Assembly: GCA_016714815.1 (NCBI GenBank)
Contig: JADKBZ010000009.1
Coordinates: 291,113 to 355,112, forward strand
Direction of reading: 5' to 3'
Source of the DNA: Holophagales bacterium
Lineage (GTDB): Bacteria > Acidobacteriota > Thermoanaerobaculia > UBA5066
Length of the DNA stretch: 64,000 bases
This document shows positions 7,377 to 14,197 of this stretch, in pieces (the stretch's first letter is position 1; each line of letters begins with the position of its first letter). Under the pieces are notes generated by a model that was not told where the DNA came from, did not search any database, and worked only from the letters and a program-made list of their open reading frames with translations. The translations under genes were made by a program, and so were the position numbers.

Positions 7377-9947
7377 GTGACCTCCGCCCCCCCCGCAGCC
7401 CGCCGGAGGGCCATCGTCCTCTTCGGGGCTCTCGGTGCGCTCATCGCGCTCATGTCGGTGGCCGACATGTTCCTCCCGAAGGCGTGGGACGGGGTCGTCC
7501 CCGACCCTTACGCCGAGGGAGGGATCCACGTGCGAGCCGTCGTCCCCGGGGGGCCGGCGGCGGTGGCCGGCGTCCGGCCCGGCGACACCCTCCTCGGCAT
7601 CGGGCAGCGAATGCTGAACACCCCCGCCGAGGCGGCCTCGGAGCTCGGACGTCACGCCTCGACGGATACCGTCTCGTACCTCGTCAAGCGGGGGGAGCAG
7701 GTCCTGGAGCTCCAGCTCGTCCTCTCGCCCTACCGGCTCGGCTCCGCGGCCTACGTCTACTACGCCCTTCTCGGCGCGCTCTTCTTCGGGCTCGGTCTCT
7801 TCGTCTACTCCCGCAGCGCCGGGGATGCCGCGGCGGAGGTCTTCTTCCTCCTCTGCGTCCTCTTCATGCTCTTCTTCGTCTGCCGGCTGCGGCCCTCGAG
7901 CTACTACTGGATCGACTGGTTCGTCCAGGTGGCCGGCACGCTCGCGCTCTTCCTCCTCGGCGCGGTCTTCCTCCACTTCTTCCTCCTCTTCCCGCACCGG
8001 AAGGTCTTCCGCTTCGCGGACCCGCGCCCGGGGGAGGAGGCCCCGGCGGCGCCACTCGTCCTCATCCAGCGGTTCCTCAACGGGTCGCCGGCCCTCTTCG
8101 TCTTCCTCTACACGCTCCCGCCCGCCTTCTACGCCCTCCAGATGGCGGTGCTCCGCCGGACCGGGGACCGTTCCGGCCTCGTCTACGGGGCCCCCCGGGC
8201 GAACTGGATCCTCCTCGCCGACTACCTCGTCCTCGGCCTCCTCGCCCTCGCGCACTCCTGGTGGACGGCCCGCGAGAAGACGACCCGCCGCCCCATCCTC
8301 GTTCTCCTCCTCGGAACGCTCGGGGGGATCGTCCCGTTCGTCCTCTTCGCGGTCTACTTCCCGTCGCTCTTCCGCGACGAGAGGTACCTGGCGTGGGGCG
8401 TGGTGCCGATGGCCCTCGTGCCGCTCACGTTCGCCTACTCGATCGTGAGGTTCCGGCTCTTCGACGTGCAGCTCATCGTCGGCAAGTCGATCGTCTACGC
8501 GATCCTGACGGCGATCGTCACCGGCCTCTACGCGCTGGCGGTCGTCACCGGGAACGCCCTCGTCTCCTCGCAGGCCCTCTTCTCCTCGCCCCTCTTCGCC
8601 TTCGCGTTCGGCCTCGCGGTCGTCCTCCTTTTCGATCCGCTCCGGCGGCGGATGCAGGCGATCGTCGACCGGGTCTTCTTCCGCGACCGGGCCGACTTCC
8701 AGGCCGCCTTCCTCGACATGAGCCGCCAGGTCGTCGCCCAGCTCGACCGGGGCAAGATGCAGCAGCTCCTGACCGAGCGGACGGCCGACCTCCTGCGCCT
8801 GACCCGCCTCGACCTCCTGACTCCGCGGCCCGAGGACGGTGCCCTCTCCGACCCGAGGCGGGGCGAGGAGGCCCTTCCGGTCGGCGCGGCGCTCGGCCGC
8901 ATGCTCGCCGAGCGGGACACCCCGGTCGTCCTTCGCGACCTCGATCCGGCGAGCCTCGACCCGGCCTCGCGGAGCTTCCTGAAGGCGCAGCTCGGAAGGG
9001 GCGTGCGGCTCCTCGTTCCCGTCGCCACGCGCGGACGGCTCCTGGGGGTCCTCGCGGCCGGGGCGAAGAAGTCGGAGGAGGAGTTCCACCGGGAGGACCT
9101 CGACCACCTCGCGACGATCGCCAACCAGGGGGCCCTCGGCCTCGAGGTGGCGGCGCTCCACGAGCAGCTGACGCGACGGGCCGAGGTCGAGCGCGACCTC
9201 GAGATCGCCCGCGACATCCAGATGAGCCTCTTCCCCCGCGAGCTGCCGAAGATCGCGGGAATCGAGCTCTACGGCGTCAGCATCCCGGCCAAGGTCGTCG
9301 GCGGCGACTTCTACGACTTCCTAGCCGTAGACGGCGGGTTCGACGGGCGCGTCGCTCTCGTCGTGGGCGACGTCTCGGGCAAGTCGATTCCCGCCTCGCT
9401 CCTGATGGTCGCCGCCAAGGAGATCGTCTACGCCCGGGCCATGCAGGACCCGGAGCCGTCGACGGTCTTCCGCGAGTCGAACCGGCGGATCTACGAGATC
9501 AAGCGGAGGATGTTCGTCTCGCTCGGGTACTTCCTCTACGACCCGGTCGAGCTGACCCTTCACTACTCCGTCGGCGGGCAGCCGTCTCCCCTCGTCGTCC
9601 GCGGAGGCGAGGTGACGGAGCTGCCTCATCCCGTCAGCCGCCTTCCCCTCGGCGCGCTCAAGGACACGACCTACGACGCGAAGACCTTCTGGCTCCGGCG
9701 GGGCGACCTCCTCCTCTTCTACACCGACGGCCTGAACGAGGCGATGTCGGTGGAGAGCGCCTTCTTCGGTGACGACCGGCTGAAGGCGTCCCTCGTGCGC
9801 CATTCCGGCGCGCCCCTCCCCGAGATGGCCGAAGAGATCCTGGAAGACATCCGTCAGTTCACCTTCGGGGCCGAGCAGTCCGACGACGCGACCTTCGTCC
9901 TGATGAGGGTCACGGGGGCGAAACCCGCCGGGACCGCAGTCGTATAG
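7377..9947 (+). CDS. Membrane PP2C-type serine phosphatase (PDZ + multi-TM + GAF + SpoIIE)
   Basis: An 856-residue sensor phosphatase. A TM helix (about 11-32) is followed by an extracytoplasmic PDZ-like domain (45-118, core RAVVPGGPAAVAGVRPGDTL), then about seven hydrophobic segments up to residue 420, a GAF-like region (about 445-590) and a SpoIIE/RsbU-type PP2C domain (about 610-850). Catalytic metal ligands are seen in VGGDFYDF (near 640) and VVGDVSGKSIPASLLM, and the C-terminal SDDATFVLMRV carries the last Asp. The linker LEIARDIQMSLFPRELP is the regulatory alpha-helix typical of RsbU-like enzymes. These enzymes dephosphorylate RsbV/SpoIIAA-like antagonists; an RsbV gene lies 3.9 kb downstream on the same strand. 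GTG start chosen because it is the first in-frame start that places the first TM helix near the N-terminus. Confidence 0.88.
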   Translation: MTSAPPAARRRAIVLFGALGALIALMSVADMFLPKAWDGVVPDPYAEGGIHVRAVVPGGPAAVAGVRPGDTLLGIGQRMLNTPAEAASELGRHASTDTVSYLVKRGEQVLELQLVLSPYRLGSAAYVYYALLGALFFGLGLFVYSRSAGDAAAEVFFLLCVLFMLFFVCRLRPSSYYWIDWFVQVAGTLALFLLGAVFLHFFLLFPHRKVFRFADPRPGEEAPAAPLVLIQRFLNGSPALFVFLYTLPPAFYALQMAVLRRTGDRSGLVYGAPRANWILLADYLVLGLLALAHSWWTAREKTTRRPILVLLLGTLGGIVPFVLFAVYFPSLFRDERYLAWGVVPMALVPLTFAYSIVRFRLFDVQLIVGKSIVYAILTAIVTGLYALAVVTGNALVSSQALFSSPLFAFAFGLAVVLLFDPLRRRMQAIVDRVFFRDRADFQAAFLDMSRQVVAQLDRGKMQQLLTERTADLLRLTRLDLLTPRPEDGALSDPRRGEEALPVGAALGRMLAERDTPVVLRDLDPASLDPASRSFLKAQLGRGVRLLVPVATRGRLLGVLAAGAKKSEEEFHREDLDHLATIANQGALGLEVAALHEQLTRRAEVERDLEIARDIQMSLFPRELPKIAGIELYGVSIPAKVVGGDFYDFLAVDGGFDGRVALVVGDVSGKSIPASLLMVAAKEIVYARAMQDPEPSTVFRESNRRIYEIKRRMFVSLGYFLYDPVELTLHYSVGGQPSPLVVRGGEVTELPHPVSRLPLGALKDTTYDAKTFWLRRGDLLLFYTDGLNEAMSVESAFFGDDRLKASLVRHSGAPLPEMAEEILEDIRQFTFGAEQSDDATFVLMRVTGAKPAGTAVV

Positions 9948-9978
9948 TTTTTCGGGCCCCTTCGGCCCGGGAAGGCAC

Positions 9979-11403
9979 GTGTCCGTGACCAAGCCGCGCC
10001 TGAAGAAGACCGTCCTCGCCGCCGCGGCCCTCGTGGTCCTCGGTGCCGGCACCGCCACGGCCGTCTTCGTCCGAGGCGGACGCGACGTGACGACGACCTC
10101 CGCGGAGGCCTACGAGCTCTACCGGAAGGGGCTGGAGGACGAACGTCGGCTCTACCACAAGGACGCCCTCGAGGCCTACGCAAAGGCGCTCCAGCTCGAT
10201 CCCCACTTCACCATGGCCACCCTCCGCCTCGCCGGGAACATCTCCAGCCGGGACCATGAACGGGCCCGCTCCCTCGTCCAGAGCGCGTCCCGCAACCCCG
10301 GGCACCTCAATGAGAGGGAGAAGCTCATCCTGGCGATCTTCGAAGCCGAGTTCCTCGGGAAGGACATGAAGAAGTCGGGGGAGCTGATCCGCGAGTACGT
10401 CCGCCGTTTTCCGGACGATCCGGAGGGCTACTACCGCCTCGCGGGGGTCCTCATGAGGGAAGGGAAGGGGGAAGAGGTTCTCGCCACCTACGAGCGCCTC
10501 CTCTCCCTCGACCCGAACCAGGCGGTCGCCTACAACTTCCTCGGCTACCACTTCATCGGACGTCACGACTTCGTGAAGGGAGAGGACTACCTCAAGCGGT
10601 ACCGGTTCCTCGCCCCGGACCAGGCGAATCCGTACGACTCCCTCGGCGAGCTCTACGCGAACACGGGGCGGTACGACGAGGCCGAAGAGCACCTGAAGAG
10701 AGCCCTTCAGATCCGGCCGGATTTTTTTCCTGCCATCGGCCACCTCGGGACCCTGGAAGTCGGGCGGGGGAACCCGGAGTCCGCCGTGAGCCAGTTCCGC
10801 CGCGCGGCGGAGGTGTCGGAGGCCTGGAAGGACAAGCTCATGTTCGTCGGGGCCGCGGCGTCCGCGCTTTTCGACGCGGGGCGCCCGGACGACGCGCTCG
10901 CCATGCTGGGCGAGGCTTCGACCGCTCCGCCGGCGCTCTCGCCGAGAGAGGATTTCTATTTTCGGTACCACCTGATCCGGTCGAGGGCGATTCTCCTCGC
11001 GCGCGCGGGGCGGGCCGCGGAGGCCGAAGCGGAGCTGGCCCTGCTCCCCGCCGTTCCCTCCGACCTCGACAGGAAAGGAAAGGAGGGCCTCGAGAAGGGC
11101 CTCCTCGGACCGCAGGCCGCTCTCGCAGGCGCGCGGGGTGACTTCGAGAGCGCCGTCCGCATCCTCCGCGAGCTCGTCGTCGAGGACGACGACAAGGCCA
11201 GCGGTGGCTTCCCCTACTACCCGAGCGGATTCCGCCTCCGGGTCCACCTGGCGGACGCTCTCCTCTCTCTCGGCCGGCCGGAAGAGGCCCGCAAGGAGCT
11301 TCAGCCCGTCCTCGCCGTCAACCCGCGCTTCGCCCCGGCGCTCGCGGCGATCGACCGGATCGAAGGGCGTGCCGCCGACGCCAAGGGGTCCGCCGGGCGC
11401 TGA
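9979..11403 (+). CDS. Membrane-anchored or exported TPR protein
   Basis: A 474-residue tetratricopeptide protein. Residues about 8-30 (KKTVLAAAALVVLGAGTATAV) form a signal anchor or signal peptide. TPR units with the W/Y-G-A-P spacing run from residue 45 to about 450, for example AEAYELYRKGLEDERRLYHK, GYYRLAGVLMREGKGEE, PYDSLGELYANTGRYDEAEE and DALLSLGRPEEARKELQ. TPR arrays bind other proteins; no enzyme domain is present. It follows the phosphatase gene by 31 bp and ends 1 bp before the sigma-54 activator, so the three are probably co-transcribed and may form one sensory unit, with this protein as the periplasmic or membrane-side binding part. That role is inference. Confidence 0.82.
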   Translation: MSVTKPRLKKTVLAAAALVVLGAGTATAVFVRGGRDVTTTSAEAYELYRKGLEDERRLYHKDALEAYAKALQLDPHFTMATLRLAGNISSRDHERARSLVQSASRNPGHLNEREKLILAIFEAEFLGKDMKKSGELIREYVRRFPDDPEGYYRLAGVLMREGKGEEVLATYERLLSLDPNQAVAYNFLGYHFIGRHDFVKGEDYLKRYRFLAPDQANPYDSLGELYANTGRYDEAEEHLKRALQIRPDFFPAIGHLGTLEVGRGNPESAVSQFRRAAEVSEAWKDKLMFVGAAASALFDAGRPDDALAMLGEASTAPPALSPREDFYFRYHLIRSRAILLARAGRAAEAEAELALLPAVPSDLDRKGKEGLEKGLLGPQAALAGARGDFESAVRILRELVVEDDDKASGGFPYYPSGFRLRVHLADALLSLGRPEEARKELQPVLAVNPRFAPALAAIDRIEGRAADAKGSAGR

Positions 11404-11404
11404 C

Positions 11405-12892
11405 ATGGCCGTCCGGGACGCCCGCGCCAGCGAGTCGTTCGACCTTCGCAAGAAGGTCCTCCGGCTCGAGACCCTCTACGACGTCTCCCGGGCGCTCAAC
11501 GTCCTGCGCGAGGAGCAGCTGCTCGTCGACGAGATCGTCGCGCGGGCCGTCTCGCTGCTGGACGCCGAGAGGGGCTTCGGCGTCGTCTTCGAAGAGCACG
11601 GCAGCCCGTCCGTCGTCGCCACCGTCGGCTATCCCTCCTTTCCGGGGGCCCTCGCCGCGGCGTCCGACCCGTTCGTCCTCGACCTCTGCCGGGCGCGCGG
11701 CCCGCTCTCGCGGACGGACGAGACGGTCCTGGGGAGCGTCGCGGGAACCGTCGCCGGGGCGGCGCTCGTCGTCAGGGACCGGGTCCTCGGCGTCGTCGTC
11801 GCGCTCGACCGGGAAGCCCGCGGGGGGCCCGGCGCCGCCTTCGACGAGGGCGACCGGCGCTTCCTCGAGTCGGTCGCCGCGCTCGCGGCGCCTGCGCTCG
11901 ACGCGCTCCGGCAGCTGCGCGCGCTCGAGGCCGACGTCGACCGCCTTCGCGAGGAGAACCGCGCGCTGAAGGGGACGTCGGGCATCGACGACCTCCTCGT
12001 CGGAGAGTCGGCGGGGATGCGGCGCGTGAAGGAGCTCGTCCTCCGGGCCGCCGCGTCGCGGGTCGGCGTCCTCGTGCGGGGCGAGAGCGGCACGGGCAAG
12101 GAGCTCGTCGCCAGGCTTCTCCACTCCGCCTCCCCGCGCCGCGACGCCCCGTTCCTCGCCCTGAACTGCGCGGCCGTTCCCGAGACCCTCCTGGAGGCCG
12201 AGCTTTTCGGCATCGAGCGGGGCGTGGCGACGGGCGTGGAGGCCCGCCTCGGGAAATTCGAGCTCGCGACCTCCGGGACCATCTTCCTCGACGAGATCGC
12301 CGACGCCCCTCTCGCGATCCAGGCCAAGCTCCTTCGGGTCCTGCAGGAGCGCGAGATCGAGCGAATCGGCGGACGGCGGCGCATTCCCGTCGACGTCCGG
12401 GTCGTCGCGGCCACGAACGTCGACCTCGAGAAGGCGATCCGCGAGCGGCGGTTCCGGGAGGACCTCTACTACCGGATCCGCGTCGTGGAGATCCCTCTGC
12501 CGCCCCTCAGGGACCGGCGCGAAGACGTGCCGCGCCTGATCGGGCACTTCCTCTCGAGGATCGCCTCGCGCGAGGGGCGGAGGGCGAAGGCGCTGACCCG
12601 GGAAGCGGTCGCCCGACTCCTCGACTATCCCTTTCCGGGAAACGTCCGCGAGCTCGAGAACCTGCTCGAAGGGGCGGCGGCCCTCGTCCCGGGCGACACG
12701 ATCGAGGCGGGCGACCTGCAGCTGGGAAGCTCCCGTCCCCCCGAGGGGCCGGCCGGCTCTCTCGACCTCGCCACCCTCGAGATCCAGCACATCCGGCGCG
12801 TCCTGGAGTCGGTCGGCGGGAACAAGAGCGAGGCGGCCCGCATTCTCGGGATCAATCGCCGGACGCTCTACCGCAAGGATGTGACAAATTAG
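11405..12892 (+). CDS. GAF-domain sigma-54-dependent activator with GVATGV loop
   Basis: A 495-residue NtrC-family enhancer-binding protein without receiver domain. Residues about 25-165 are a GAF domain, 170-195 a coiled coil, 200-430 the AAA+ sigma-54 activation domain, and 455-495 a Fis-type helix-turn-helix. The AAA+ part has Walker A GESGTGKE, Walker B IFLDEIAD and the sensor FREDLYYRIRVVEIPLPPLR. The loop that touches sigma-54, normally GAFTGA, reads GVATGV: Thr-Gly is kept, Phe is lost. The HTH ends early (NRRTLYRKDVTN), lacking the last turn of the recognition helix, and the GC content drops sharply at this point. It starts 1 bp after the TPR gene. A -24/-12-like site lies 190 bp downstream, making the partner-switch genes a likely target. 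Confidence 0.87.
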   Translation: MAVRDARASESFDLRKKVLRLETLYDVSRALNVLREEQLLVDEIVARAVSLLDAERGFGVVFEEHGSPSVVATVGYPSFPGALAAASDPFVLDLCRARGPLSRTDETVLGSVAGTVAGAALVVRDRVLGVVVALDREARGGPGAAFDEGDRRFLESVAALAAPALDALRQLRALEADVDRLREENRALKGTSGIDDLLVGESAGMRRVKELVLRAAASRVGVLVRGESGTGKELVARLLHSASPRRDAPFLALNCAAVPETLLEAELFGIERGVATGVEARLGKFELATSGTIFLDEIADAPLAIQAKLLRVLQEREIERIGGRRRIPVDVRVVAATNVDLEKAIRERRFREDLYYRIRVVEIPLPPLRDRREDVPRLIGHFLSRIASREGRRAKALTREAVARLLDYPFPGNVRELENLLEGAAALVPGDTIEAGDLQLGSSRPPEGPAGSLDLATLEIQHIRRVLESVGGNKSEAARILGINRRTLYRKDVTN

Positions 12893-13080
12893 CACCCTGT
12901 GGCTTATTGTCGCGCTGCGCGTAACTCTCTAATTGCAATAACTTTGCTCGTGTAGCGCCCGCAGGATCCGAAGGTGTGTGACTATCTGTCGCATCGTTCC
13001 GAAAGCGCCGGATCCGGGCTGTCCGAGTAAAGTCTTTGTGTTCAATGGTTTGCGTTTGTGTCGGAACCTGGCTCACGTTC
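12893..13080. other. Low-GC regulatory island between the activator and the partner-switch genes
   Basis: This stretch is visibly richer in A and T than anything around it. It contains the palindrome ATTGCAAT (12932-12939), two GGATCC sites and several TTGTGT/TGTGTG words. No gene is visible. It is the expected place for upstream activator sites of the sigma-54 promoter at 13081, but no clear pair of enhancer boxes can be defined by eye. Confidence 0.5.
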
Positions 13081-13096
13081 TGGCGCGGGTGTTGCG
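13081..13096 (+). promoter_or_regulatory. Candidate sigma-54 (-24/-12) promoter of the partner-switch operon
   Basis: TGGCGCGGGTGTTGCG matches TGGCACG-N4-TTGCW at 14 of the informative positions except A to G at one site and the last base. GG is at 13082-13083 and GC at 13094-13095, spaced 12 bp. Predicted start of transcription near 13107. A sigma-54 activator gene ends 188 bp upstream. Confidence 0.6.
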
Positions 13097-13119
13097 TCAT
13101 TCCGTCGCGGGAGGAGTCG

Positions 13120-13344
13120 ATGGAACGCAGCATGGATCGCTTCGATCACCGGGGATCCGTCTCGCGCGCGGCCTGTTCGCGGGAAGTCGCCGGCTGGCCG
13201 GACGCGACCGTCGAGGAGCAGGGAGTGCCCGTCGGCCTGCTCGTCGTTCTGGCAGGAGAGATCGTGGGGTTCGCGGCGCTCGCGGCGTCGGGTAACATGC
13301 CTGCGATCGTTTCCGTGCTTTACCGAGCGCTCCTGACGCTCTGA
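13120..13344 (+). CDS. Small hypothetical protein at the head of the partner-switch operon
   Basis: A 74-residue frame starting at the ATG at 13120 with a good Shine-Dalgarno (GGAGG, 13110-13114, spacing 5). The product has a charged N-terminal half with one Cys and a hydrophobic C-terminal half (VGLLVVLAGEIVGFAALAAS) that could be one membrane helix. I recognise no family. The frame extends upstream to 13036, but the sigma-54-like promoter at 13081 would make that longer form untranslated. It ends 19 bp before the RsbW gene. The Shine-Dalgarno and position argue for a real gene; the composition would also fit a chance frame. Confidence 0.4.
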   Translation: MERSMDRFDHRGSVSRAACSREVAGWPDATVEEQGVPVGLLVVLAGEIVGFAALAASGNMPAIVSVLYRALLTL

Positions 13345-13363
13345 ACGAGTCAGTCCCTTGTCG

Positions 13364-13816
13364 ATGCCGACGGCCGAGCCCAGAGAAATCCATCTCACCA
13401 TCCCGGTCGCGCCGGAGATGGAGATTGCCGCCACGGCCCAGGTCGCGGCCCTCGGCGAGTGGATGGAGCTCGGCCGCGACAAGATCGACGAGGTGAAGAT
13501 GGCCGTCGTCGAAGCCTGCATCAATGCCTTCGAGCACAGCGGGACCCTCGACCACAAGGTGGAGCTGAAGTTCCGAGTCGCGACGGAAGGGGAGGCGGGA
13601 GACGCGGGCGGCGCCAGGACGTTCCTGGAGGTCGACGTCCTGGACAACGGCCACGGGTTCGATCCGGCACGGGTGTCGGCCCCCCAGATCGGCGAGAAGC
13701 TCCGCGCGCCCCACAAGCGGGGGTGGGGCCTCCGGATCATCCGGAGCCTCATGGACGACGTCAGAATCGTGAGCGGCGAGCGCGGGACGATGATCGTGAT
13801 GCGGAAGTACCGCTGA
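13364..13816 (+). CDS. RsbW/SpoIIAB-type anti-sigma serine kinase
   Basis: A 150-residue GHKL-fold protein. In partner-switch systems such kinases bind and silence a sigma factor or other target, and phosphorylate an RsbV-type antagonist. The N-box VVEACINAFEHSG (about 44-56) with Glu, Asn and His, the G1 box DVLDNGHGFDP and the G2 box HKRGWGLRIIRSLMDD are all present, so ATP binding and kinase activity are expected. A TTG two codons upstream (13358) is an alternative start; neither has a strong ribosome site. The RsbV-like gene follows 9 bp later and a SpoIIE phosphatase after that. No sigma factor gene is in the window, so the target is unknown. Confidence 0.88.
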   Translation: MPTAEPREIHLTIPVAPEMEIAATAQVAALGEWMELGRDKIDEVKMAVVEACINAFEHSGTLDHKVELKFRVATEGEAGDAGGARTFLEVDVLDNGHGFDPARVSAPQIGEKLRAPHKRGWGLRIIRSLMDDVRIVSGERGTMIVMRKYR

Positions 13817-13825
13817 AGGGCGACG

Positions 13826-14188
13826 ATGAGCGAGACGCTGAAAGTGACCCTGGAGAAGCCCGATGGGGCGGTCGCGATCCTCCGGACGGACGGATACATC
13901 AACAACACCGGCGGAGAGGAGATCGCGCGTCAGGCCTACACCCTTCTCGGAGAGGGAACGGTTCGGCTCCTGCTCGACCTCGAGAGGACGAAGATCGTCA
14001 ACTCGATCGGCATCTCCATCCTGATCGAAGTCCTGGAGAAGGTCCTCGACCAGGGAGGGCGCCTCGCCTTCTGCCACCTGACGCCGACGATCGAGAAGAC
14101 GTTCCAGATCATGGGTCTCGCCCAGTACGCGCGGATCTTTCCCTCGCCCGAGCCGGCCCTGGCCTGGCTGCGCGGTGAGGTGGAGTAG
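13826..14188 (+). CDS. RsbV/SpoIIAA-type STAS anti-anti-sigma factor
   Basis: A 120-residue STAS-domain protein, the usual substrate of an RsbW kinase and a SpoIIE phosphatase. Typical features are the beta strand RLLLDLERTKIVNSIGISIL (48-67) and the C-terminal helix pair with FQIMGLAQYARIFPS. The phosphorylation site, DSSG or DSTG in well-studied members, reads NSIG here: Asp is replaced by Asn and the second hydroxyl residue by Ile, leaving Ser60 as the only obvious acceptor (Ser64 is two turns on). It lies between kinase and phosphatase genes with short spacers (9 bp each), so co-expression is nearly certain. Unphosphorylated it should bind the kinase and free the target. Confidence 0.9.
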   Translation: MSETLKVTLEKPDGAVAILRTDGYINNTGGEEIARQAYTLLGEGTVRLLLDLERTKIVNSIGISILIEVLEKVLDQGGRLAFCHLTPTIEKTFQIMGLAQYARIFPSPEPALAWLRGEVE

Positions 14189-14197
14189 AGCCCTTCC

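Noticed and set aside
6633..9161. A minus-strand frame continuing upstream of tmk across the phosphatase gene
   Set aside because: Only the last 217 codons are thymidylate kinase; the rest is the antisense of the PDZ/SpoIIE gene and is full of Glu/Arg/Asp shadows.
9953..9969. CGGGCC-CCTTC-GGCCCG hairpin between the phosphatase and TPR genes
   Set aside because: T residues precede rather than follow it on the plus strand and A residues follow on the minus strand, so it is not a terminator in either direction; the genes look co-transcribed.
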